NCBI GenBank assembly: GCA_025716815.1
Contig: JAIXMN010000021.1
Coordinates: forward strand, 558,001-622,000
Reading direction: 5' to 3'
Length of the DNA stretch: 64,000 nt
From: Dichotomocladium elegans
Lineage: Eukaryota > Mucoromycota > Mucoromycetes > Mucorales > Lichtheimiaceae
Shown here: positions 33,972 through 44,758 of the stretch, piece by piece
Position numbering within the stretch: the stretch's first letter is position 1
Layout: every line of letters begins with the position of its first letter
Translations under genes and position numbers: made by a program
Notes under the pieces: model-generated
The model's input: only the letters and a program-made list of their open reading frames with translations
Databases searched by the model: none
Told to the model about the DNA's origin: nothing

Positions 33972-35857
33972 TCATTTGGTATTAGAAGGCCGCGTTATCC
34001 ATGTCGAACTACCATTACTACTAGCGCTACTGCTAATGCTACCCTTGTGATCTCGCTGGTGACGATGATGGTCGTGGAGTTCGTATACATCTTGATCTGG
34101 CGAGAGGCCATTGACCATAGGAGAAAGGTCAAAGAAAGGCGTGTTCAACGTCGGTGAGGTCGGGCTTTCCACTTCAGAGTACTCGTAGTGCGTTGTCCGC
34201 ATACTCGCGGTCCGCTTGGGTATTTTATTATGCTGTGTAAGATCGGACCGTGGCAGGACGCCTTTGTTATGCTGAAAGGAACCTAGGCTCATCGATCGCC
34301 GTACATTTTCTCGTAACCGATCCACATTAATTAAGTTAATCTTGGGGACAATTGGTGGCTGCGTATGGGAGGATCCGTCCGTCGATGTTGCTCTCCATTG
34401 ACCATCGGGCATCATCATATCGTCCTCAATCAGTACCTTAGATGAGTCGAGGTCATCTGAATTCTCGTTAGACGGCGTGATGGAGCTCAAGAGTTCGGCG
34501 GGGACATGCTCTACACAGATGGTCGGAAATGCGCCCTTCAAACCTGTCATGACATTATATCCTATTGCCCAGCCATCATCAAATTCGACCGCAAGACATA
34601 TAATATCGTCAACATGGAGTCGAAGCTCATCACCTCGCTGTGGTGGATAGGGATGCACGACAATAAATAAGTTTTCGAGACATGGCTCCTGAAACGGAGG
34701 TATTGGGTCCTGTATGTCAGTGGCAGTTGTCGGTGAAGTGGTCGAGTTGGTAAGGATCGGAGCAGAAGCATTGTTATTATGGTCGCTGTTGCTGAGGTTG
34801 CTATGCGACACAAGTGCACGTCGGCTACCGCTGTCCGTACGGTCGACTCTGGACTGATAGTCAGATTTTGGCGGTGGGACGTACGTAGTGAATCCATAGT
34901 TGTCCTTCCGGACACGTTTCCTACGCAAGCAGAAGCAGAGAACAGCCGCGCAAATCATCGCGACGCCAACCACGCAACCGATAACAATTCCAGCTATCGC
35001 ACCAGCACTGAGTTTGCCTTTGCATGAGACGCTGCTGCAACATTCATCCGTGCTATTTGCACTGCAATACTGACAGGCTCCGTTCTGGTTATCCTGGAAA
35101 CCTAACAAGACCAACAGCAAATCGGATCAATGACTTTCCTCCTTTTCCTCTCCCAAACCGATATCGCGTTCATTCTCCTCCCCCCTTTTTTTGTTTCCCA
35201 CTAAGCCTTGCTGTTTGTTTGTCACGCACCGCAGTTGCCGGGTTCGTTCACGGATCCGGGTATACAACCTTCGGAGACGGTCCCATTGTATCCCTGCCAA
35301 TACATGCACTGTGATGCTAGATCAGATAATGCGTCGGCTCGATTGGAGGACTCTGGACATAGTGAAGAGTCGTTCGAGATGGCTGTGACACTATCAACCC
35401 ACGACTCACACGTGTACTGACAGAGCGGAGGTGGTGTAAGATTGTTCTGGAAGTTACAAGGCAGAGAGTCAGTTGCATCTTGTATCAAGCTAGCGCATAA
35501 TCGAGAAAGCGAGTAGCGAGCATATGGGACATTGTCAGCTGGGCCGGAGCAACCGAGGGGTGTGAGGTAGTCGTTCGCCGTTTTAACGTATGCGAATAAG
35601 CCTTGGTCAAACGAATCGACGTTTGTTGCATTAGCCAGAAACGAGTAGCGATTGCTAAGCCCGGGTAAGCCGACGTAAAACTTGCTGAAGGCCGGACAAG
35701 CTTTGGATGACGACAATAATACGCATTGCGCTCGAGAAGACTGGACACTCCACAGCGTTGCAAGAGCCAAGCTCACCAGAGTGGCGCAAGATGGGCGTTT
35801 AATACGAAGATCGGCGGACATCAGGTTGATGGAGGGGAATATAGTATGGAGCTGCAA
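33972..35857 (-). CDS. membrane-anchored SH3-domain protein with Cys-rich ectodomain
   Basis: Two exons, 35857-35230 and 35101-33972, give 585 residues. An N-terminal signal peptide is visible (TLVSLALATLWSVQSSRAQ); the ATG at 35821 would give a tighter signal sequence. A secreted part with about 16 cysteines and several N-glycosylation sites follows, ending CQYCSANSTDECCSS. The membrane helix at about residues 241-268 (AGAIAGIVIGCVVGVAMICAA) is followed by RRKR. The cytosolic part has one SH3 domain at about 353-408: FIVVHPYPPQRGDELRLHVDD, DDGWAIGYN, GLKGAFPTICV. A Ser-rich disordered tail carries likely phosphosites. Fungal proteins of this shape (Fus1-like) act at sites of polar growth or fusion; the exact role is not known. 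Confidence 0.87.
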
Positions 35858-37650
35858 AACACAAGACCAGGCGAAGAGAAATCAAAAAGATCAAGAGATT
35901 GATATTGAAAAGCAAAATGGGAGGGGAAGGATGCTACCTCAGAAGGTATAGAGGTAGTAAAGATGGTGTGATGCGTGTAAGGGATGTGTACAATGAAGAT
36001 GAGTACTTTAGCGCTCGAGCATAATGCTCTCTTTTGGAAGTTTTGGAGGTTGCTGTGTGAAGAAAGAATACGGGACCAGGGTATACTAGGTCACTTGGGA
36101 CAATAGCAGTTTGGAGGTGAAAAATAAAAAGGACGGCGTGGGCCGGCCAGCCATTCTCTAGCACGGTCAGCTGTTCCACGGTCGTTCACCCCTGACAAGC
36201 CACCACTTCGTGCTGTCTCCTCCCGTCCGTTTACTTCGTTGATTAGTGCTACTTCGCTACGTCTTGGGTATCCCAGGATTTTGTCTCGGAATGGGCGGGT
36301 GACCACCGCTAACACGCACATGATTGTTGTATCCATGCATAGCCACGCCTATGCTGTATTACCTGCACCTGTTGGCGTTGTATGATGTGCCACAAGGAGT
36401 CGACTTTTCTTTCATCAAAGCCTCGAGGTGGACCCTCCACTACTCCCGGCTAACCCCCCTAAGCCCCGCATTCAACAGGCTTTGTATAATTAAAGGGTTT
36501 TTCTTTGTTCAACAGCCATCGCGCTACATCTCCGTTATAACGTCATCATTTACTACCGTGATTCTGGTTTCTTTGGCTAGATCCACCAATATCGCAGAAG
36601 GGGAGATCGAAACTATAAGGTATTAGAGCACCATGGTAATGTTTTATTTCCTCCGCAACCAGGTTCTACCGAAAACTGCATGAAGAACACGAGGGAGAAT
36701 GACTGCAGAAGATGGGTAAAATAAAATAAATGAGGTTTTTCTCTTATCATCGCCGATTAAATGTAGTGTCTTACAAACGGACGGACGTCGATCTTTTCTG
36801 AGTAACGGACGTGCCAACCTTGGCATCGCTATGTCATTGACATTATAAAAGATCTAAATGGCTAACCCATCCATATCTTTTCATTATGGTCTTTGACCCA
36901 ATGGAATTCTACACCTCGCATCCAAAAGGATATCGTTAGTGCCCTGTGTTTTCACCGATCTGAAGGGCATAACGGATAATACGTAATGGGAGATTTTGGG
37001 TGCTTCCAGCTAATGAACGGGGGGAAGGGGCTTATCAGTAGCTTCTTTGGTACGGGCTGAACTATTGGCTGCTAGGGGTTCTACCATCATTAATGTAGAA
37101 CATTCATATGCCTTAAATAACTTCACGAGCTAACTATAGATAGAACCTCATTTCTGAGGGTACATAGAAGAACATAAAACTTGGCCGTGTGTTTAGCTGG
37201 CATCTCTTATGTTCATCTGTATTAAAATTTTCTCGACTATAGTCGCTGAGGGATAGCTTTTTATTGTGCATAACAAGACTCTTTCCCACGGACGTACAGG
37301 ACGATGATAATGGAAAATAAGCTCAACTGGGATTCGGTCGGGATCCACAATACGATGGTCTTGTCCGAGATATCACCGCCCGGCCTTGCCAACCTGAATC
37401 GATAAATGAATACATTAATGGAGGTAAATTCGGACGGACAATATTCCTGGTATTCTCTGGTAATACATCGATTCGTTAGCATCAAATGAGCCCCCTCCCA
37501 CTTGAGGTCCTTTTTTACTCTTTCCTTTCGTTTCCCCATACTTCCAGCTTATGCCTGGGTGATCTTCCCCTTGACACAGACTGTCTGATCCTGAAGCCCA
37601 TTGCGTCATCGACAAATATTCTGTTCTGAATCGTGGCCATTCGAATTGCA
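35858..37650. other. intergenic region with no recognised gene
   Basis: About 1.8 kb between divergently transcribed genes, presumably holding both promoters. Open frames here are short and lack family features. Confidence 0.55.
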
Positions 37651-40309
37651 ATGCCATTACCTCGGCAGCGACCCTCACAAAGAGTGGTCTTATTATTCGG
37701 CGTTTTGCTAGCAGGCATCATACTGCTGGTATCATCCTATTTTGTATGGTCACCTTCCAGTACAGGTGGCAAAAAGAAATACAAGCCATCCAAAGGAGAG
37801 CTAGCAGATCTGGTCCAGTACCGGGATATGGACGAGTCGATAGAGGAAGACACAATTCGCGAGCTATTTCTACCTACCTCTCCAGGTAAAAATTCTGGGC
37901 ATAAGAAAGATTTGTGCTGTCCCGTACCCCTGACGTTTGGGATGTGGCTAAATTGTATGATCCCTCCCCTCCAGTTCCCAATCGGCACCATTCTTTCGAC
38001 GAGCTCCAGGAACTCGTCAGCACCATCGACACGGCTCTGCTACCATCTGTCACGATCATCCTGTCCTATAACGCTTCCATCGACAAGCTCGAATCGCAGC
38101 TTGCGAAGATTCATACGCAATCCATCCGACCTTACTCGATTTGGATCGTCTGTGAAACAGAGGACGGGAAGCATTTCGTGGAACGGCAGAAATTTCCATA
38201 CTCTAATGTTCGTATTTTATTCCGTCACGACAAGACAATGCCACTGCCTAGTACCGATTACATCTGGGTCCTCGATATAGGTGTTCTGCCTGGGCGACAT
38301 TATCTTGAGTTCCTTCTCAAACTCGGAGAGACAGCAGAGTACCGTAACACTCTTCTCGGTACAGGGTCCACCGCGCAAATAAGATGGCGGCAGGATGAAG
38401 TAGAATGCCGCAAAGGAGCCAAAGCACAGGGAACGACAGCACCCGCACAAATACTCAGTGGAGCGTGGCTCTTACACCGTCAGTGGCTACTTGCTGCAGC
38501 ACTGGACTCTAGACCTGATGATGTGCCTCTCAGTTACTGGATCAGCCGCAATCTCGGTACAGGCGGAAAGGGGATCCCTTTAATCGCGCTACCTAAAGAC
38601 AGCAAAAAACGAAGCGATTATGCCCTCAGAGGCGTATCCGACAAAAATGAGTGCACTTCGCTCGTAAATCATTTCAAAAACACCAGAACTCTCCGACTTG
38701 AGGATAAGCTCATGGTGGCTGGAGAGAATGCGTCGCCCCAAAAGACGGAAACAATGGTGTTTCTTGTAGACCGGGACACCATGGAAAGTGACTGGGTGCG
38801 ACTCGCTTGTGACATGCACAGTAATACAGAGGATGAGGATTCTGCTATCCACATTGCCACCATGGCGGATACGATCGAATGTCCATCATTTCCATCAAAA
38901 CGCATCCACAATATGAATACCCGTCCTCAGTGGGAGGGTGAGGTCGGGGTAGCAGAAATGGCTCAGCAGCTTATTCGACTATTCAGGATGATTGATACAC
39001 GTGTGGTTGTCTATCTGCGCGATGGCGGTATTTTACATCATGCTGCTGATATTGCTAAATCGATTATTGGAGAGAAGGCAACGTTGATCGGTCTTCCCCG
39101 CGAAAGTCTTCCGTATATTGGATGGCTCACTGACCTACCGTTGAGCGCCCTGGCTCGTACGTTTTTTGTTTATGACCTTGGCAAAGATATCACTCGCTAA
39201 CATTTTATATAGAGTGGCATTCTATCCTCATCAAACTCATAATTACGACGGAAGGGAAAGACCCCAAGCCATTCAACCGCCTCTACAACTCCATCCAGAA
39301 GTCGCAATTGCTGGATGACAGAATAGACCTGATGGTGTTTATGGAAAGTGACCTCGGAGTTAGAGCACAACGCCTTACTGAACATACTGTCTGGGAACAT
39401 GGCATGAAAGACATCCGCCACCGTATTGTTCCTGCCGAACGCGCCTCCATGATTGTTGAAGCCTGGTATCCAGCAACCAATGATGAGTATGCTATTGTTC
39501 TTGATGATGGCATGGAAATCTCCCCTCTGTTTTATATCTGGGCCAAGTACACCATCCTCAAATATCGCTACGCAATGCCACGCGAAGATCACCTGTACGG
39601 CATCAGCTTGTTAACCCCGCGATTGTTGGACACAACAGAAGAGGCGCGTCAACTTTTCATGCCGCCCTCAGTTACCAGCCGTGCGCCATTCTTGATGCAA
39701 ACCCCACCAAGCCTGGGTGGAGGAGCAATCTATTTTCCGGAGCACTGGCGGGAGTTTCACGATTACATGAATGCACGAGTCGCAGACAGCAGCGGTTTCC
39801 GGCTTCAGAGCGTGGAAATACCCGACTTGAAATCACGCAACTGGACCCACTCCTGGCGCCGATACATGGATGAGCTCGTTTATCTCCGTGGCAATGCGAT
39901 GCTTTACCCTAACTTCGGCAACGGCGCCGGTTTCGCCACACGCAACAGGCTGCCTATTGAGAGCAAGACGAATGTGACGGCCTTTGACATCTCTGTGCTT
40001 CCGTTCTACACCGTCCCTCTCATTAATGCATCCTTCATCGACGACCTCCCGGATCAAAGACTCCCCGAATTCTCCAAGCTGCAAGTGCTCGATCTATGGG
40101 GAAAGACTGTTCCTTCACTTGATGCACTGTCTACGCGTGGTCGCGATTTTCAGAAGAATATCTCTGCATGCGCGCCCACTGAAGGGTATCTCTTTGATCC
40201 ATCGGATCTCTTATGTCCCTTTGCGCGCGTTGTCAAAGTCCCTGCGAGCGAGACAAACGAACCACTGCCCACTAAGACAATTTATTTATCTGCCCACCGG
40301 ACAGTTTAA
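37651..40309 (+). CDS. type II membrane protein resembling family 2 glycosyltransferases
   Basis: Exons 37651-37885, 37975-39156 and 39213-40309 give 837 residues. A short basic N-terminus precedes one membrane anchor at about residues 11-33 (RVVLLFGVLLAGIILLVSSYF), a Golgi-type topology. The lumenal part has PSVTIILSYNASIDKLESQLAKI, the usual opening of a GT-A/family 2 fold, then DYIWVLDIGVLPGRHYL and AQILSGAWLLHR. A second half has RASMIVEAWYPATNDEYAIVLDDGMEISPLFY, again GT2-like with a VLDD acidic motif. It may be a bidomain enzyme acting on wall or secreted glycans; the substrate is unknown. The first intron is uncertain: the model uses an 89-nt GT-AG intron, but part of it (TPDVWDVAKLYDPS) reads like coding sequence in the downstream frame. 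Confidence 0.75.
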
Positions 40310-41086
40310 CGCAAATTCTTATGCCTGCAAATTGTTTTTTTATATGTCTTCTTGTATATATCATAGCTACTAATGCCTTCTTTGTGTTTAAAATATATTT
40401 TTGGCAAGTTCAACTTCTCTAGGACCAGCCATAGAAAAATCCTTCCTATGGAGTCAAAAGAGTAGTGGTGTAGTGGTACATCGATGTAGCGACAAAAAGG
40501 GGAGTCGAGCGTAGTCATTAAGATGATGGTGATGAGGATGAACACGCTTGGGGTGTGTGTGTCGACGACACCTGCATGCATGCATGCGTGCATGGAGCGC
40601 GAGACAACATGACCGTTCGCTTTTTGTCTTACGATGCTGCTCCGCTCTACCAGGATCTAGCCCCACACCATTTTCAAGCAGAAGAACTCATGAACAGAAG
40701 TGACACGGGTAGCACTGACGACGTGCTTTAGGCTACTGTAGTCCAGAGTACCTCAGGATTCATATTATCTCGTTTGGTTATGCATTACCACAGCTTTGGG
40801 TCCTCCGTAATATATACTAGAAAAATCGGAGAAGAGTTGCTGGAGTGTGTCTGATCGGTTTTGGTGGGTTCATAAGATGCACATTGGTTTTTGTTTTATT
40901 CCCGCATCATATTGTTATGAGTTATTGTAGATGGGAATCGATTAGTTTTACGTTCAACACCCGAGGAGGTTTCATGTTGGGTAAGCAGTAGATATTATGT
41001 CTAATATGCGCTCTCGACGTATGTACGTAGGGAGAGCGTGGAAGGGGGGGAGGAGGACGAGGGAGTTTTTCGCTTTTTGGACTATA
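40310..41086. other. convergent 3' region of the glycosyltransferase and VTC genes
   Basis: Both neighbouring genes end here. A CATG-rich patch at 40573-40593 and G-tracts near 41045-41052 are the only notable sequences. No gene is seen. Confidence 0.55.
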
Positions 41087-43407
41087 TCATACTTTTTCTC
41101 CTGTAACAAAAGGGGTGATCGGGGCCGAAGAGGAGCCATAAGAAGCAAGTGTCTGCTGGCCAAACCGTAAATTAAAGTTGACAATAATGGCAGCGACGAT
41201 GAGCACGCAGAGGATGGCTGGGCCGTACATGTCGTCGTACCGGGCCGTGCTACGAGTTCGAATCTGCCATGCGCGATACTGGTATCGCCACAGGGAATAG
41301 ATGGCAAGGACAGCAGCGATGACCAAAAACAGGCCGCCGCAGAGCTGGGCGATATGATCTCCAAAGTTAATCAAGCTGAGGGAGATGGTCAGCATCAAGC
41401 CGCAGAACTGGAGCCAGGAGATGAATGTGCGCTCATTAGCAAAAAATGTCTTTGGCTCTGCTTTAACTCTTGACGTCGACGGTGGCGGTAGCATGGCCAT
41501 GCGTCGTGATGCAGCAGCATTGCTGCTGCTGCTGCTGTTGGTTGGCCATCGCCGGATGATCTTTTTCCGAAGCCATCCCTGAATACGTTTGGCGCGCAAT
41601 CTACTTCGGGACGGTAGTATTCTGCCAAAAGCCGGCGCTTTGGATTTGACAATCATCGCAGCGGGCGAGGGAGGTCTGGCAAACAGCTTTTCGTTTTCTT
41701 CTTCGGCTGCATCCTCATCTACCACGATGGTAGCAACCGATGAGTTGCGTTTATCACTGTCGTACTCTTCGTCGTCCAACTGGATCGCGAGAGGATGCAG
41801 GCTTGGAACACGCGAGAGACCGGTGTAGCTTGTCTTAGGGCGGCGGCGTATATCAACACTGTTAAGCTCATCAGTCCACCAGGGCATGGTTGAGAGACGC
41901 GCCCCGAAAAATCGTGAAGCACCGTGGAGGTACTTGCTAAAGCGCGGGACGGGATGGACCAAGTGGCTCTCTGTCAGGGCAGTGAGCCAGTCGGGCGCTC
42001 TCTGGCCGAGGTGTGTTTGGATCTTGGTTTCTAGGATGGCGTATGGGAACAAGTACACGTCCTCGGCGTTGAGGTGGCGAAAGGGGTAGTCTATGCCAAC
42101 ATCCTCACGACGCCAATGTCCCTGCGGCCTTACGTCGGTCCGCCGCCTACTCCCGTCTTCCCTCACAAAGGCCAGGTTCGTATCTAGACTCACCCGCAGC
42201 CTGGGCTCGTTTACATGCTGGAACGCTGTCCGGTTGTAGTAGCATCGCAGCATCGGCTCAAGATGTTTTTTTCGGACGGACTCAATCACCCCCTGCGCAG
42301 TAAATTCCGCATCTGCTGCAATCGATTTCTTCTTCTTGTCCTGCAAGAGACCATCCGCAATCATTCGGGGCGTGTAGAGTCCGCTGAGGTAGTCATCAAC
42401 GAGAACCTCGTCCAGTCGAAACCGGTCCTTGACAGACGCATGATTTGCACGCCACGGGGCATGATGGGTCTTGCGTTCGACATAAATATCTTTGCTTGTG
42501 CATGGACCGTACCTTTGAATCGATCGAATGAGTACAGAAGAAAATGTACAAAACACATACGCTAATGTACGCCTCTGGACGGATAGGCGTTTATTTACCA
42601 TCTCAGCCGAATAGCCTCTGCGCCTTCTGAGCGCTGCAACCGTTCCGTATAGAGATCAAATGTCTTGTTATCAAAGTATACGCTCGATATGGCTGATTCG
42701 GTTGGGTCGTAAGGCGTGTCTGCTTTATACCGAAGTACGGGCAAATTCAGAAGCAGAATTGCTTTGACTTCTGCAATATGCTCTGGATGTACCCAGTACT
42801 TTTCTGTAGCGCGCTCAAATGCCCCTGCGTCATCATCATTATCGTCATCCGCCAGGGAACGATGCTTGCCGTCATCGAGGAGGGTCGTGATAGGCGGCCT
42901 TGGACGACAGACGTCCAGTAACTGGGAAAGCTTCACAAAGAGTCCATCCAATAATTTCTGTTTATGCTGAAAATCTGCATCGAAGGTGCTATATTTATCG
43001 TAAGATGACAGCCGAGTCCATTTGTCGTGCTTTTTAATCATCTTTTGGAAACCCGTGCGATTCAGGATCACGAATCGGTCCATGTCGTTGAGCGTATAGA
43101 GGGCTTCGACCAGCCCATCTTTTATGGATGCGTAGTGGCCGTCAACGCTCCAGTAGGTGCTCGCGTTGCGCAGCGTCTGCTCACAATAGTGCAGACGGCA
43201 ATCAAGTTCCTGATATTTCTGGCCGATGAACCGAAGGACTTTGGTGAGTTCGTACGAGAGCGTCTGCGAAAACCAGTCTTCATCTTCCGCGTTCCACGGA
43301 TGGTCGAGCTGCCGTGACTTCAACTCTCGTTTTAATGGCGTGTACTGAATATACTCAAAGCGCCATGGAGTCAAGATGTTCTCGGAAAGATGGTTACCAA
43401 ATTTCAT
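41087..43407 (-). CDS. VTC4: vacuolar transporter chaperone (SPX-VTC polyphosphate polymerase), paralogue A
   Basis: Exons 43407-42599 and 42512-41087 give 744 residues (yeast Vtc4 has 721). Domain order: SPX at about 1-165 (MKFGNHL start, then KMIKKHDKWT with inositol-pyrophosphate-binding lysines), the VTC catalytic tunnel at about 215-470, and a three-helix membrane domain at the C-terminus (about 615-735; LTISLSLINFG, LFLVIAAVLAIYSLWRY, ILCVLIVAAIIVNF). Tunnel motifs keep the charged positions needed for ATP-driven polyphosphate synthesis: EKYWVHP, IRLRWYGP, YVERKTHH, RFRLDE, RVSLDTNLAFVRED, ILETKIQTH and RFSKYLHG. It sits in vacuolar membranes. A poly-Ser run (about residue 595) comes from GCT repeats. 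It follows paralogue B in the same orientation, so the pair arose by tandem duplication. Confidence 0.93.
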
Positions 43408-44758
43408 AACACAACAAATATGAAAAAAAACAAGGTGAAGGAAATTAATAATAATGAAGATATAAAATCCACTAAAGAAGCAGAGGGAAAGAGAGAGGGA
43501 GAACAAGGGAAAGGTAGTTGGATGGAAGGGAGGAAGAGGACAAGAAGTCTTTACATTCTTGGATGAGTGAAAATGGTAACTATTATAGAGTTACAGGGGC
43601 AGCAACTACATTACCCTAACCTTTGCCAACAAGGGTATATGCTCCTCATCTTCGCTAGCTTTTTTCTTTTTGGGCACCTCCTGCGACGAGCCCTACTTCT
43701 TGCCTACTCCTTGCATGATATGAAAACACAGCATCCTATCAGAGTTGAGTATTCACTGCATGCCTATTTGCGCCAGTGTATGCTGGACAGTGCTGTACGA
43801 GCCATTTTCTCTGCTCAACAGGCCTGTTTAAAGAAAGAAAGAAAAAGGTCGACGGGGGTTGCTGTGTTTCAGCTGCTGGGTCAAGCAGGATCTCCTTAGT
43901 ATCCTTTTTTTCTCTCTCTCTCTTTTTTTGTTTCCCTTGTCAGCAGCTTACTAGAAAATAATAATAATATGTAGCTGGCATGTGTCCGGTATTGATAAAA
44001 GGGAGAGACAGAAAAAAAAAGGATTAGGTCACTTGTATACATACATTTTGCAAGTTAAATCGCGATGGCACTCCAAGTGTTCATGGCCTACATTGGCGCT
44101 TAGGGATAGCTTACAAAAACCAGAACCTCATTACCCACGCAATAGGAAACGGATGCTTAGTGTGAGAGAGATCAAGGTAGGCGACCCTTGCGTTTCTCTC
44201 TCTCTCTCTATCTCCAGCTATGTGCCTCGAAACATCGAAGCCGTACGTGCGGGTGTTCTGCGCGATAACACCATTATCAGCAAATCTGAGACGTGAAAAT
44301 TACACTAGCCCGTTCCATATATCCAAGTATTATTTTAATTAATTAAATATTCGGTGGCGCTATCTGGGGTAAAATAGTGTAATGTGATCAGGCAATGATC
44401 CCTGAGAGCAACAAGGTTCAGCATTCTCGGGCTGCTCATGTTGCATGACGAACCCTCCCTTTTCGTTCATGGTGGACAGAACGATTGCTATTGGGGCAAT
44501 CCCTCCCCCGACTGCCTCCTCCCTTGCGTCCCTCGCTCTCTCCCCCACCCAACATCCACGCCATTGTACGTAGCCGTTCAATACTTGTCGCTTGCTATTG
44601 AAATTCGGAATTTTATTGAATATTCGCTCGGTCATGAGAGGCGGTGTCCCATGATCATATCATTAGAAAGATGGACTTTTTTTTTTATCGAACAAGAGAA
44701 AAAGAAAAAAATGCAAGAGGATGAAATGGGATGGCTGAAGAATGGACAGCTGGAGTTA
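43408..44758. other. spacer between the two VTC genes
   Basis: About 1.35 kb holding the promoter of paralogue A and the 3' flank of paralogue B. There is a CT-rich stretch at about 43900-43940 and a CT repeat near 44195-44210. Plus-strand frames overlapping paralogue B are shadows of it. No other gene is seen. Confidence 0.6.

Noticed and set aside
37886..37905. 20-nt intron in the glycosyltransferase-like gene.
   Set aside because: Too short for known spliceosomal introns; an 89-nt GT-AG intron from the same donor also keeps frame.
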